DNA of 64,000 bases from Opitutaceae bacterium (GCA_027482185.1 JAIXWF010000019.1:62001-126000); one strand, 5' to 3'; counted from the first letter of the stretch, positions 29,141 to 38,788 are shown. Notes: generated from the sequence alone by a model not told the origin. Made by a program: numbers and translations.

Positions 29141-29638
29141 TCAGGCTGCCGGGGCAGCGGGCTGGTCCTTCTTGACCTTGGCATCGAGGACGCGGACGAA
29201 GGCGCCCGCGTTGCTCTTGAGGAGGCCGAGGAACTGCGCGCGGAGCGCGTCGAACGGCGGGAGGTCGGCGATCTTGGACAGATCGGCGGCCGAGAAGAGT
29301 TTCTTGTCGAGGACGCCGACCTTGATCTCGAGCTTCTGCTTCTCCTCGAAGAACTTCTTCAGGATCTTGGCGACCCCGGCGGAATTCTTGCCGCCGACGA
29401 TGATGGCGGTCGGACCCGCGAGGGCGGATTCGAACTCCGGCAGGCCGAGCGCCTTGGCGGCGACCCGGAGGGAGCTGTTCTTGACGACGTGGAATTCGGC
29501 CTTCTCGGCGACGAGGCGCTTGCGCAGCTCGGCGGTGTCCGCGACGGTGACCTTGGAGAAATTCGTCAGGATGACGTAATCGCTCTTCTTGAGGTGCGTA
29601 TCGACCTCGGAAATCAGGTATTGTTTTTCTGCTCTCAT
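29141..29638 (-). CDS. rplJ: 50S ribosomal protein L10
   Basis: A 165-residue stalk base protein. The N-terminus MRAEKQYLISEVDTHLKKSDYVILTNFSKV and VAEKAEFHVVKNSSLRVAAKALG are family-typical. The C-terminal helix that binds L7/L12 dimers includes APPFDALRAQFLGLL-like residues (PPFDALRAQFLGLL). A GAGGAG Shine-Dalgarno precedes ATG. It starts only 11 bases after the rplA stop, leaving no room for the long L10-binding leader found in E. coli between rplA and rplJ. Confidence 0.97.
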   Translation of the reverse strand: MRAEKQYLISEVDTHLKKSDYVILTNFSKVTVADTAELRKRLVAEKAEFHVVKNSSLRVAAKALGLPEFESALAGPTAIIVGGKNSAGVAKILKKFFEEKQKLEIKVGVLDKKLFSAADLSKIADLPPFDALRAQFLGLLKSNAGAFVRVLDAKVKKDQPAAPAA

Positions 29639-29649
29639 GGTCGGGCTCC

Positions 29650-30348
29650 TCAGTATTTCGAGAACTCGGTGGATGCGACCTTCACGCTCGGGCTCATGCT
29701 CGAGGAAATCGTGACGGACTTGATGAACTGGCCGCCCTTGAAGGTGTTCGGCTTGGCCTTGCCCACGGCCTCGAGCACCGCGGCGGCGTTTTCGAGGATC
29801 TGGGCGGGGGTGAAGGAACGTTTGCCCACGCCGACGCCGATATTGGCGGTCTTGTCCATCTTGAATTCGACGCGGCCGGCCTTGACGGCCTTGATACCGG
29901 CGGCGATGTCGTCGGTCACGGTGCCGGCCTTCGGGTTGGGCATGAGGCCCTTGGGACCGAGGACACGGGCGAGCGTGCGGACCTGCTTCATGGCTTCCGT
30001 CGTCGCGATGGCGACGTCGAAATCCAGCCAGCCTTCGCTGACCTTCTTCATGAGCTCGGCCAGGCCGGCTTCGTCGGCGCCGGCGGCGAGGGCCTTCTGC
30101 GGATCGTCGGTGAAGACAATCACGCGGACCTTCTTGCCCGAGCCGTTCGGCAGCGGCGTGGTGCCGCGGACGTTCTGTTCGCCGGACGTCGCGTCGACGC
30201 CGAGGCGGAAAGAGAGCTCGACGGTCTCGTCGAACTTGGTCTTCGGGAATTTCGCAAGGATCTCGACCGCTTCCTTGAGCGGATAGTCCTTGGTGAGGTC
30301 AGCGACCTTGACGGCGCTGTTGTAGCGTTTGCTGTGCTTTTTGGCCAT
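29650..30348 (-). CDS. rplA: 50S ribosomal protein L1
   Basis: A 232-residue L1, the mobile stalk protein that also represses its own operon in many bacteria. VIVFTDDPQKALAAGADEAG, the RTLARVLGPKGLMPNPKAGTV signature and TANIGVGVGKRSF are all present. ATG at 30348 follows the Shine-Dalgarno AAGGAG. The frame stays open 60 bases further upstream, but the family N-terminus is MAKKHSKR. It lies 136 bases after rplK; that gap holds a short TTCGGC/GCCGAA hairpin but no terminator. Confidence 0.98.
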   Translation of the reverse strand: MAKKHSKRYNSAVKVADLTKDYPLKEAVEILAKFPKTKFDETVELSFRLGVDATSGEQNVRGTTPLPNGSGKKVRVIVFTDDPQKALAAGADEAGLAELMKKVSEGWLDFDVAIATTEAMKQVRTLARVLGPKGLMPNPKAGTVTDDIAAGIKAVKAGRVEFKMDKTANIGVGVGKRSFTPAQILENAAAVLEAVGKAKPNTFKGGQFIKSVTISSSMSPSVKVASTEFSKY

Positions 30349-30484
30349 GTTGACTCCTTGCGGTGCAAGCGTCCCGGAGGACTCCCGCTGAGTTTGGATT
30401 GCGGACATTCGCCCCGTCGGGTCGACCTCGCCGGACCGGCGTCGAAACGCCCGTCCGGTTCGGCAACCAGCCGAAGCTGAAAAA

Positions 30485-30910
30485 TCAGTCGACGACCTCG
30501 ATGCCCATGTTGCGGGCGGTGCCGGCGATCACCTTGATCCCGGCTTCGGGGGTGGTCGCGTTGAGGTCGGCCTTCTTGATGTTGTAGATCTCGAGCAGCT
30601 GCTTCTTGGTCACCTTGCCCACTTTGTCCTGATTGGGCTTGGCGGAACCGCTGGCGATGTTGGCCGCCTTCTTGAGGAGGACGGACGCCGGCGGCGACTT
30701 GAGGATGAAGGTGAAGCTCTTGTCGGAGAAGACCGTGATGACCACCGGCAAGATCATGCCGTTCTGGTCCTTGGTCCTGGCGTTGAATTCTTTGCAGAAC
30801 GCCATGATGTTGACGCCTTGGGCACCGAGGGCGGGGCCGACCGGGGGCGCCGGATTGGCGGCGCCGGCGGGGAGCTGGAGGCGGATATAACCTTGGATCT
30901 TCTTAGCCAT
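30485..30910 (-). CDS. rplK: 50S ribosomal protein L11
   Basis: A 141-residue protein of the GTPase-associated centre. The N-terminal domain begins [19 protein letters not shown] and holds [22 protein letters not shown]; the RNA-binding C-terminal domain includes [12 protein letters not shown] at the end. It binds 23S rRNA helices 43-44 and takes part in stringent-response sensing. A heptamer-repeat island fills the 108-base gap between nusG and rplK, so any L1-binding leader would have to lie beside or within it. Confidence 0.98.
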   Translation of the reverse strand: MAKKIQGYIRLQLPAGAANPAPPVGPALGAQGVNIMAFCKEFNARTKDQNGMILPVVITVFSDKSFTFILKSPPASVLLKKAANIASGSAKPNQDKVGKVTKKQLLEIYNIKKADLNATTPEAGIKVIAGTARNMGIEVVD

Positions 30911-30919
30911 GGGACGGAC

Positions 30920-31018
30920 GGATTTGGATTTTCGATTTTTCCTTTTCGATTGAGGGATTCCGGTCGGCCAGAGGCGGGCTGAAATCGAAAATCCAAAATC
31001 GAAAGCTGAAAGCGGGAA
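30920..31018. repeat. Heptamer-repeat island with long inverted arms in the nusG-rplK gap
   Basis: The plus strand can be cut into near-heptamers: GGATTTG, GATTTTC, GATTTTT, CCTTTTC, GATTGAG, GGATTCC on the left (30920-30961), and GAAATCG, AAAATCC, AAAATCG, AAAGCTG, AAAGCGG on the right (30981-31015). The arms are complementary: 30923-30938 pairs perfectly with 30982-30997 over 16 bp. The AT-rich composition contrasts sharply with the flanking genes. It lies inside a ribosomal-protein operon, so the hairpin would be transcribed. Confidence 0.8.
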
Positions 31019-31597
31019 TTACTCGGCGGCGCGTTGGACTTGCCAGTACTCGAGCTCGACCGGGGTGAAGCGGCCGAAGATGGAAACGGAAACCTTGAGC
31101 TTGCCGCGTTCGGGATCGATTTCGTCGATCCGGCCCGTGAGCGAAGCGAAGGCGCCGTCGGTGATTTTGACTTCCTCGCCGACCGAGTACTGGACCTTCG
31201 GCACTTCCTTGCCGCTGGCGGCCTCGATGCGGGAGTAGATTTCGTCGATCTCGGACTGGCGCAGGGCCGCGGGGCGGTCGCCGCCGACAAAGCCGATCAC
31301 GCCGGTCGTTTCCTTCACGAAATACCACGGTTTGTTGATGAGCTTGCCGTCATCGCCGTAGAGCTTCGCCTGGATGAAGACGTAACCCGGGTAGAGCTTG
31401 CGCACCTTGGTCGATTTCTTGCCGCCCTTCACTTCGGAGACGACTTCCGTGGGCAGCAGGATTTCGAAGATGTAGTCGTCGAGTTCCTCGGCCTTTTTGA
31501 ACTTCTCGATGTACATCTTCACCTTGTTCTCCTGGCCGGAGAGGGTGTGCAGCGCGAACCACTGGGCGCCGGCGGGTGCGGTCGTTTGGGCGGGCAT
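31019..31597 (-). CDS. nusG: Transcription termination/antitermination protein NusG
   Basis: A 192-residue NusG. The NGN domain contains WFALHTLSGQENKVK and KLYPGYVFIQAKL, followed by a short family-specific segment, and the C-terminal KOW domain reads VGEEVKITDGAFASLTGRIDEID. It binds RNA polymerase, affects pausing and couples to Rho or the ribosome. Upstream, the open frame runs through secE, but ATG at 31597 gives the normal size. It starts 20 bases after secE, in the conserved secE-nusG order. Confidence 0.97.
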   Translation of the reverse strand: MPAQTTAPAGAQWFALHTLSGQENKVKMYIEKFKKAEELDDYIFEILLPTEVVSEVKGGKKSTKVRKLYPGYVFIQAKLYGDDGKLINKPWYFVKETTGVIGFVGGDRPAALRQSEIDEIYSRIEAASGKEVPKVQYSVGEEVKITDGAFASLTGRIDEIDPERGKLKVSVSIFGRFTPVELEYWQVQRAAE

Positions 31598-31617
31598 GGG
31601 GCGGGATGCGCGCAGGC

Positions 31618-31821
31618 TCAGCTGACCCAGGACGTGAAGAGATCCACGACCTGATAGAGCGAGAAATCGCTGATGCTGGTGAAGACACCGAGGATCACCG
31701 CCGCCACGACGACAATGATCGTCGAGTCGCGCAGCTCGGTCTTGGTGGGCCAGGTGGCTTTCTGAAGCTCGCCGACCATTTCGCCGAGGAAGATGCGGGT
31801 GCTGCGGAACGGATTTTTCAT
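31618..31821 (-). CDS. secE: Preprotein translocase subunit SecE
   Basis: A 67-residue single-membrane-segment protein of the SecYEG channel. The amphipathic helix with FLGEMVGELQKATWPTKTEL is the family signature, followed by the membrane span IIVVVAAVILGVFTSI and a short tail. ATG at 31821 is chosen over an upstream Met in the same frame, which would overlap the tRNA gene. It sits between tRNA-Trp and nusG, as in many bacteria. Confidence 0.96.
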   Translation of the reverse strand: MKNPFRSTRIFLGEMVGELQKATWPTKTELRDSTIIVVVAAVILGVFTSISDFSLYQVVDLFTSWVS

Positions 31822-31836
31822 TCTGGAATGGGCAAG

Positions 31837-31912
31837 TGGCAGGCGCGGAGGGAATCGAACCCCCAACCAACGGTTTTGGAGACCGCTACTCTACCAATTG
31901 AGCTACGCGCCT
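31837..31912 (-). tRNA. trpT: tRNA-Trp (anticodon CCA)
   Basis: On the minus strand the gene starts AGGCGCGTAGCTCAATTGG and folds into a full cloverleaf. The 7-bp acceptor stem (AGGCGCG/CGCGCCT), the anticodon loop with CCA, and the TTCGATTC T-loop are clear. The discriminator is G and the terminal CCA is encoded (31837-31839). It lies between tuf and secE, so it is probably processed from a common transcript. Confidence 0.97.
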
Positions 31913-31937
31913 GTGATTTGGTCCTTTAGACGACGCA

Positions 31938-31964
31938 GCCGAGGCCCGCTAGCGGGGCCTCGGC
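31938..31964 (-). terminator. Hairpin after tuf
   Basis: A perfect 10-bp inverted repeat (GCCGAGGCCC/GGGCCTCGGC, 7-base loop) lies 29-55 bases after the tuf stop and before tRNA-Trp. There is no T-tract after it on the minus strand, so it may attenuate transcription or mark an RNA-processing site rather than act as a true terminator. Confidence 0.5.
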
Positions 31965-31992
31965 GAGTCGACTTAAACGGTAAGCAAAGCGC

Positions 31993-33183
<1,191 letters not shown>

Positions 33184-33263
33184 GGGAGACTGATGTTTGG
33201 GTGATAGTAAATGCGACTTCTGGTTTAACGTCGTAGAAGCCATTTCGACGTGTTTTTTGGCCC

Positions 33264-33339
33264 TGGAGCCCAGAACCGGATTTGAACCGGCGACCTCGTC
33301 CTTACCAAGGACGTGCTCTGCCAACTGAGCTATCTGGGC
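33264..33339 (-). tRNA. thrT: tRNA-Thr (anticodon GGT)
   Basis: On the minus strand the gene begins GCCCAGATAGCTCAGTTGG. The acceptor stem GCCCAGA/TCTGGGC, the anticodon stem CGTCC/GGACG with loop TTGGTAA (anticodon GGT), and GGTTCAAATCC T-arm are clear. The discriminator is T and CCA is encoded (33264-33266). E. coli thrT, also GGU-type, lies directly upstream of tufB, so the arrangement is conserved. Confidence 0.97.
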
Positions 33340-33354
33340 AGACTAAGGGAGTGA

Positions 33355-33400
33355 CAAAAAACGAAAAGAGCTGGTGAACGTGCAACCCGGGTTTCTCACC
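33355..33400 (-). terminator. Possible terminator after the ExbB/ExbD operon
   Basis: On the minus strand GGTGA and TCACC enclose a palindromic AACCCGGGTT core and are followed by TCTTTTCGTTTTTTG. It lies between the operon's last gene and tRNA-Thr. The stem is short. A TTGACG sequence (33400-33405) overlaps its upstream edge and could equally be the -35 box for the tRNA-Thr/tuf transcript, although no good -10 was found. Confidence 0.4.
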
Positions 33401-33432
33401 GTCAACAGCAAATTCGGCGAAATTTCAAAAAT

Positions 33433-34185
33433 CTACGGAGCGACGGTGATCCGGTAGAAGCCGGGAGCCAATCGCTCTCCGACCCGGTACGTGCGCGCCA
33501 AGTAGGATCGGAAGTGAACATCGACGGCGTCAACCCCTGATGCACCGACTACCGACAGCGGCGCCACGAGGCCGGCGGCATCCACGGCGGCGAACAGCAC
33601 GAGCGGCTGCCAAATCTGGTCGGTCGGAGGCTTCGCCTCGGGCGCCAAACGGTCCGCAAGCACCGTGCGCCCCGTCCCGGCGGCGACGACCTCCACGACC
33701 GCGCCGCGCGGCGCCAAGGCCGGCACTTCCGGTTCGTTGCGCCCGAAGCCGCTCAGGCCGGGCCCCGGTGCGATTCCGAGCAGGGCGTCGAGTGGGCCGG
33801 CTGCCGCCAAAGTGCGGCCGTTGAGACTGGCGACCGGAGGCAGGTCTTTCTCCAGCCCCGCCCCGCCCTCTCCGAAACCGAGTTGCGGCGTTTCCCGATC
33901 AATCATCGAGCGACCGGGTTCGCGTTGCGGGAGCCGCTCCAGCGTGGCGTTGCGCGGCGTCGGAAGAAACAAAGGCGCAAGGTCGCGCAGCGCGGCTTCC
34001 TCGCTTTGCAGGCTGGTCTCGCGGCTGAGTTTGCGCAGCTCGACGACGGTCGGAACCGGGGCCGCTGGAACCGGCGCTGGTCCGGCCGGCACGCGGAAAA
34101 GCAGCGCGCCGCCGGCCGCGACGGCCAACGCGACCGCGCCGGCGATGATCCAAGGACCGCGACCGTTGGCCGATTTCGCCGCCAT
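33433..34185 (-). CDS. Membrane-anchored protein of unknown function in the ExbB/ExbD operon
   Basis: A 250-residue protein with one N-terminal membrane span (WIIAGAVALAVAAGGALLF) and a periplasmic rest. A proline-rich linker (GPAPVPAAPVPTVVE) follows. The C-terminal 90 residues are beta-rich, with VVEVVAAGTGRTVLADRLAP and a final RTYRVGERLAPGFYRITVAP. The layout - anchor, Pro-rich spacer, small C-terminal domain, next to ExbB and ExbD - is that of TonB, but no TonB signature is seen. It starts 1 base after the exbD stop. A TonB-like role is inference. Confidence 0.7.
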   Translation of the reverse strand: MAAKSANGRGPWIIAGAVALAVAAGGALLFRVPAGPAPVPAAPVPTVVELRKLSRETSLQSEEAALRDLAPLFLPTPRNATLERLPQREPGRSMIDRETPQLGFGEGGAGLEKDLPPVASLNGRTLAAAGPLDALLGIAPGPGLSGFGRNEPEVPALAPRGAVVEVVAAGTGRTVLADRLAPEAKPPTDQIWQPLVLFAAVDAAGLVAPLSVVGASGVDAVDVHFRSYLARTYRVGERLAPGFYRITVAP

Positions 34186-34186
34186 G

Positions 34187-34636
34187 CTATTTTTTTCTGC
34201 CCGGCAACCCGCCGCCGGCTCGCGTCGGCTCGACTGCCGCGATCTGCACCGCGAAGCCGGCGGCGTCGGCGAGGCTGGTCACGCGGGCCACGACGTCGAG
34301 CGTCACGCCGTCGCTGGCTTGGATCAGCAGCACGGGAGACTTCACGGTCTTGGCCTGGGCCTCGAGCCAATCGCGCAGACCCTGCATGTCGCGCAGGCCG
34401 TCGCCCGCGAGAATCTGCTGCGCGCTGTTGATACGAACGAGGTGCGTGGTGGTGCGCGCCGTGGCCGTGGCGCCGGCGAGCGACGGCAGGGCCGTGACGC
34501 CGGGCGCGAGGACGAAGCGCGATCCGAACAGCGCGAAAAACAGGCCGAGGCAACCGACATTCACGAAGAACAGCCAGTCGAAGTGGCGCGGTTCCGGACG
34601 CAGCCGGGAAGCGAGGTCGAGCGGACGGGTGATCAC
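34187..34636 (-). CDS. ExbD/TolR-type biopolymer transport protein
   Basis: A 149-residue protein from a GTG start. It has the single N-terminal membrane span WLFFVNVGCLGLFFALFGSRFVLAPG after a short cytoplasmic segment, and a small periplasmic domain with VLLIQASDGVTLDVVARVTSLADAAG, typical of ExbD/TolR. The conserved membrane Asp of ExbD is not evident; the DWLFFVN motif at its edge has an Asp but in a shifted position. It lies 9 bases after the ExbB-type gene. It should form a proton-driven motor with that protein. Confidence 0.82.
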   Translation of the reverse strand: MITRPLDLASRLRPEPRHFDWLFFVNVGCLGLFFALFGSRFVLAPGVTALPSLAGATATARTTTHLVRINSAQQILAGDGLRDMQGLRDWLEAQAKTVKSPVLLIQASDGVTLDVVARVTSLADAAGFAVQIAAVEPTRAGGGLPGRKK

Positions 34637-34645
34637 GGCGTCGGG

Positions 34646-35338
34646 TTACTTCGCGGGCGAGTCCGCATCCGGCGTTTCGCCCGGCTTGGCGCCGCGATAC
34701 TCCGTCAGCAGGTACTTCATGATCTCGTTTCCGGACCACTCGACATCGCGGACAATCGACCGGACGCGGCCGGTCAGGAAGTGGTGCGCAAGGTGCGCGG
34801 GAATGGCGATCAACAGGCTGCCCGCGGTGGCGAGCAAAGCCTGCCACATGCCCCCGGAAAGGGCGCCGGCCATCGCGTAGTTTCCGCCGCGCTCGAAGGC
34901 CAGGAACGTCGACACCATGCCGAGCACGGTACCGAGCAAACCGACCAGCGGCGCAACCTGGGCGACCGCCGCGATCGCCCCGAGCCGGCGCTCGAGCGCG
35001 GGCAACTCGATCACCGCCGCTTCCTGCACATGGAAGCGCATCGCGTCCGCGGAATCGTCCGCATGCAGCAACGCCGCCTTCACGACCGCTGCCACGGGAC
35101 CGGGTGTCTCCTCGCAAACGGTGAGCGCTTCGACGAGGCGACGCTTCGCGACGATGTTCTTGATGCCGTCGACGAACGCCTTCGCCCGGATTTGGCCGCG
35201 ATGCAGGAAGAGGGTGCGCTCGACAAAGAGCATGGTGCCAAGCACGGCCAAACCGAAGAGGACCCAAATCATGGGTCCGCCGCGGGCGAAGAGGCTGAGA
35301 TCGGGGCCGGTGGCTGCGAAGAAAACGGAGGGACTCAC
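34646..35338 (-). CDS. MotA/TolQ/ExbB-type proton channel protein
   Basis: A 230-residue membrane protein with three spans: about residues 18-38 (GGPMIWVLFGLAVLGTMLFVE), a middle span (PLVGLLGTVLGMVSTF) and a third (SLLIAIPAHLAHHFL). The VAPLVGLLGTVLGM signature is family-diagnostic. With ExbD it uses proton motive force to drive an outer-membrane or envelope process. The GTG at 35338 avoids overlap with the upstream TPR gene; an in-frame upstream Met at 35395 would overlap it by 26 bases. Confidence 0.9.
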   Translation of the reverse strand: MSPSVFFAATGPDLSLFARGGPMIWVLFGLAVLGTMLFVERTLFLHRGQIRAKAFVDGIKNIVAKRRLVEALTVCEETPGPVAAVVKAALLHADDSADAMRFHVQEAAVIELPALERRLGAIAAVAQVAPLVGLLGTVLGMVSTFLAFERGGNYAMAGALSGGMWQALLATAGSLLIAIPAHLAHHFLTGRVRSIVRDVEWSGNEIMKYLLTEYRGAKPGETPDADSPAK

Positions 35339-35369
35339 GGGAAAGAGTGGGCGGCAGGGAACGCGGAAT

Positions 35370-38096
35370 TCAGGGCTTGGATTCGGGTACGCCAAGCCGT
35401 TTCAAAGACTCGCGCGCCAACCCTTCGCCGATGCCGAGTTTGGCCTGCAGCACGAGCGAATACGCGCGGCGCGCCTCCTCGAGTTTGTCCCGGGATTCGA
35501 GAGCCCGGCCCAGTTCGAACAGGGTCGTCGCGAGCCAATACGGGCGCTTGTCGGCGGCGGCGAAGCCGGCGGTGTTGCCCAGCAGGAACGGCGTGATCAC
35601 GTCCTTCCACCACACGTCGATCGCCTTGTCGGTCTGGCCGCGGCGCGAAAGGATGAGGCCGAGCTTGTAGCCCGCCTCGACGCGGACGTCGGCCGGCGCG
35701 TCCACGCGGTCGCGCAGCTGCTCGTAGATCCGCTGCGCGTTGTCGGCGTGGGAAGGACCGCCGCGGCCGTCGGCGGACGACTGCGCGTTGTGGCAATCCG
35801 CGAGCGCGAGCTGCGCGAGGACGACGTCGGGACGCTGCGAGAAGCGGTTGACGAGATACTCGTAGGCCTGCTGCGCCTGGGGAAACTGGCTGAGGCGGCG
35901 GAGCAGGTCGCCCTGCTTGAGCCGCGCCGCAAAAATCAATTCGGCGTCGGAAACGGCCGCGGGCAACTCGACCAGCTGCTCGATGCGCTTGTTGGCCTCG
36001 GCAAGATCCTTCTCCTGGCCGAGCCGTTCGGACAGCAGCGCCAATTCGAAGAGCGCGAACGGCACGTACGGACTCGACCGGTAGTCGGCATTGTCGATCA
36101 GGCGGGTCAGGCGCAGCTGGGCCTCGCCGATCTTTTCCTGCGCCGCGAAGTGCCGCGACTCGATGAGGTACGAATAGATCGCGGCCTCGCTGCGCGGATA
36201 CTCGGTGCGCAGGCGCAGCAGGGTCTCCAAAGCGGCCGCTTCCTGCTGCAGCGCGAACTCGGCGCGCGCCTTGAGCAAAATCGAGGTGCTGGCGATCTCG
36301 TCGCGCAACGGCGCCGCGGCGGCGGCGAGACCCTTGAGCAGTTCGTCGACGAGCGGCAGCACCTCCGCGTGGCGCTCGGCGTCGAAGGCGAGCCGCGCAT
36401 GCAGCCAACCCATGCGCAGGCGCAGGTCCGCCGGCAAATCGGCCGGGGCCGCGGCAGCTTCCGCCCGAGCGCCGGCCACGAGCGCGCCGACGCGGCGGAA
36501 GGCCTCGTCGATACGGCCCTGCAACTGCAGGGCGCGCGCGAGACTCCATTCGGCCTGCCAGCGGTCGACGGTGCGGAAGGCCGGATCTTTGCCCGCGGCG
36601 TCGAGCACCGGGGCGGCTTCGGCGGCCCCGGCGCGGATCTCGGACAGGACCCGCTGGAAAATCAGCGCGCTGAGCCGCTCCCCCGCGAATTCCGGGGAAC
36701 GCTCGCGCAACACCGCCGCGTACACGTCCGCGGCGTAGCGGTAATCGCCGGCGCGGAAGCGCGCCTCGGCCTCGAGCACGCCGAGCTTCGCGCGCACCGC
36801 CGCGAAAGCGGGATCCTCGGCGGGCAACGTTTCCCGCGCCTTGCGCGCGTTCTCCGCGGCGAGGCGGAAGCGTTGCTGTTCCCACGCCGACTGTGTGAGC
36901 AGACCGAGCACCTGCGCGCGCAACGCCGTGCCGGGGAAGTCGAGCAGCACGCGGTTCGCGTTCTCCTCGGCGGCCGCGAAATCCTTTTCCGCCAACGCCA
37001 GCTGCGCCCGGAAGTAGAGCAGACTTTCGCGCAACGGGTGGGCCGGCGCGAGGCCGACCAGCCGGTCGAGCTCGGCCTTGAAGTTGCCGCGCTCGGGCTC
37101 CGCGGGCGAGGCGTCGGCGAGCAGCTGCAGGGCCTGGCGCTGGCGTTCCGGTTTCGTGCCGTTGGCGAGGAGCTGCTGGAGCGCGTTCCGCCCGAGCCCG
37201 CTGCGGCTGCGGTCGCCGAAGAGGCCGACCAGGAAGTTGAACTCGTCCCGCCAGCCCCGCTCGCGCGCGGGCAGCCCGAGCAGGACCTGCTGCTGCAGGA
37301 ACTGCACCGCCTCGCCCTTGCGGTCGAGCAACGCGAGTTTCACGGCGTACTGCCGGGCCAGTTCGTAGCCGGCCTCGCGGCCCTGGTACTGTTCGTAGAG
37401 CCGGCGCGTCTGCTCGAGATCCTCGCGGGTCGGGGCGGCGAGCTGCAGCCGGACGCGCTCGGCCGCGAGCTGGAAGCGGGCCTTGGCGAATTCCGTGGGC
37501 GCGGCGTCGCGGGCGCGGTTGTAGAACTCGTTCGCGCGCGCGACCGAGCCGCCGTCGCGCGCCGGCAGGGTGTCGAAGAGCGCGCCCTGGAGAAACAGGT
37601 GCCAGGCCCGGTCGGCCGGCGAGAGATCCTCGGGACGCGCCGCGTCGAGCCCCGCCTGCGCCGCGTCGCGTCGCCGGAGCTGCAGGGCCGCGAGACCGGC
37701 GCGCAGGTGCCACGCCGCCGTGCGCGGCCCCGGGGCGGCCGCGAGCGCGGCCTCGGCGCCGGCGGGATCGCCGGCGTCGAGCAGCACGGTCGCGAGCGCC
37801 AGCGCGGCGCCCGACCGGTCGCCGGCCGGGTCGTCCAACAATTTCCGATACAGCGAGGCGGCGGCGGACAGCAGGCCGAGGTCGTGGGCCCGCTGCGCGG
37901 CCGCGAGCGTGAGCGCGGTCTCGCCCGCGGAGACCGCGGGCGGCGCGGGGGCGAACGGCGCCGGCGGGCTCAGGGCACCCTGCCCCGCCGCGGTCGAAAA
38001 TCCGAGCGCGAGGACGGCGAGAGCCGCCGCGACCGGCCGGAACTGTATGCGCGTGCGCGTCAATCGCGGAGAAGTTGCGGAGCCGCCCGGAAACAA
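35370..38096 (-). CDS. Large secreted TPR-repeat protein
   Basis: A 908-residue exported protein. An N-terminal signal peptide (RPVAAALAVLALGFSTAAGQ) is followed by many degenerate tetratricopeptide-like helix pairs through the whole length, for example AQRAHDLGLLSAAASLYRKL near 68 and QAQQAYEYLVNRFSQRPDVV near 760. The start is a TTG (38096) or the later TTG at 38063, which leaves a shorter n-region; both are unusual and neither has an obvious ribosome site. It is 31 bases upstream of the ExbB gene in the same direction, so it likely works with the motor in the periplasm. Confidence 0.8.
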   Translation of the reverse strand: MFPGGSATSPRLTRTRIQFRPVAAALAVLALGFSTAAGQGALSPPAPFAPAPPAVSAGETALTLAAAQRAHDLGLLSAAASLYRKLLDDPAGDRSGAALALATVLLDAGDPAGAEAALAAAPGPRTAAWHLRAGLAALQLRRRDAAQAGLDAARPEDLSPADRAWHLFLQGALFDTLPARDGGSVARANEFYNRARDAAPTEFAKARFQLAAERVRLQLAAPTREDLEQTRRLYEQYQGREAGYELARQYAVKLALLDRKGEAVQFLQQQVLLGLPARERGWRDEFNFLVGLFGDRSRSGLGRNALQQLLANGTKPERQRQALQLLADASPAEPERGNFKAELDRLVGLAPAHPLRESLLYFRAQLALAEKDFAAAEENANRVLLDFPGTALRAQVLGLLTQSAWEQQRFRLAAENARKARETLPAEDPAFAAVRAKLGVLEAEARFRAGDYRYAADVYAAVLRERSPEFAGERLSALIFQRVLSEIRAGAAEAAPVLDAAGKDPAFRTVDRWQAEWSLARALQLQGRIDEAFRRVGALVAGARAEAAAAPADLPADLRLRMGWLHARLAFDAERHAEVLPLVDELLKGLAAAAAPLRDEIASTSILLKARAEFALQQEAAALETLLRLRTEYPRSEAAIYSYLIESRHFAAQEKIGEAQLRLTRLIDNADYRSSPYVPFALFELALLSERLGQEKDLAEANKRIEQLVELPAAVSDAELIFAARLKQGDLLRRLSQFPQAQQAYEYLVNRFSQRPDVVLAQLALADCHNAQSSADGRGGPSHADNAQRIYEQLRDRVDAPADVRVEAGYKLGLILSRRGQTDKAIDVWWKDVITPFLLGNTAGFAAADKRPYWLATTLFELGRALESRDKLEEARRAYSLVLQAKLGIGEGLARESLKRLGVPESKP

Positions 38097-38185
38097 TCAA
38101 CCGCGATGTCGCCAGTTCCGTCTCGCGCATCCGCGGCGGCATGACAGAGTCCGCCCGTCCCGTTCCACCTTCAATCCCTCCGTCC

Positions 38186-38788
38186 ATGACCGCTGTTCTG
38201 ATTCTGCTGGGTGTGCTGGTCCTCGTCGCCGTCGTCCTCGGCCTGTGGGCCGTCGGCGTCTACAATTCCCTCGTCGGGCTCCGCAACCGCTTCAAGAACG
38301 CGTTCGCGCAGATCGACGTGCAGCTGAAGCGCCGCTACGACCTGATCCCGAACCTCGTCGAGATCGCCAAGGGCTACCTCAAGCACGAGCGCGAAACGCT
38401 CGAGGCCGTCATCAAGGCCCGCAACATCGCGCTTGCCGCCTCGCAAACCGCCGCGGCGAATCCGGCCGACGGCAACGCCATGCGCGGCCTCGCCGCCGCC
38501 GAAGGCGGCCTCGCCGGCGCCCTCTCCCGACTCATGGTCGTCTCGGAACAGTATCCCGACCTGAAGGCCAACCAGAACATGCTGCAGCTGACCGAGGAAC
38601 TGACCTCGACGGAAAACAAGATCTCCTTCGCCCGGCAGGCGTACAACGACAGCGTCATGACCTACAACACGGCCCGTGAGACCTTCCCCGCCGTGCTGCT
38701 TGCCGGCGCGCTCGGGTTCCAGACGGCGGAGCTCTTCAAGATCGAAGATCCGACCGAGCGCAACGCCCCCAAGGTGAGTTTCAACTGA
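38186..38788 (+). CDS. lemA: LemA family protein
   Basis: A 200-residue protein with an N-terminal membrane span (VLILLGVLVLVAVVLGLWAVGVYNSLV) and a helical cytoplasmic or periplasmic domain carrying the LemA signature KRRYDLIPNLVEIAKGY and QYPDLKANQNMLQLTEEL, ending in a YNDSVMTYNTARETFPAVL segment. The function of LemA is not well known, but it is often next to an HtpX-type protease. ATG at 38186 fits the family; the frame runs open upstream to 38075. A 76-base gap separates it from that protease. Confidence 0.95.
   Translation: MTAVLILLGVLVLVAVVLGLWAVGVYNSLVGLRNRFKNAFAQIDVQLKRRYDLIPNLVEIAKGYLKHERETLEAVIKARNIALAASQTAAANPADGNAMRGLAAAEGGLAGALSRLMVVSEQYPDLKANQNMLQLTEELTSTENKISFARQAYNDSVMTYNTARETFPAVLLAGALGFQTAELFKIEDPTERNAPKVSFN

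Noticed and set aside
33400-33405. TTGACG as -35 box for tRNA-Thr/tuf
   Set aside because: No acceptable -10 box at 16-18 bases; only mentioned beside the possible terminator.
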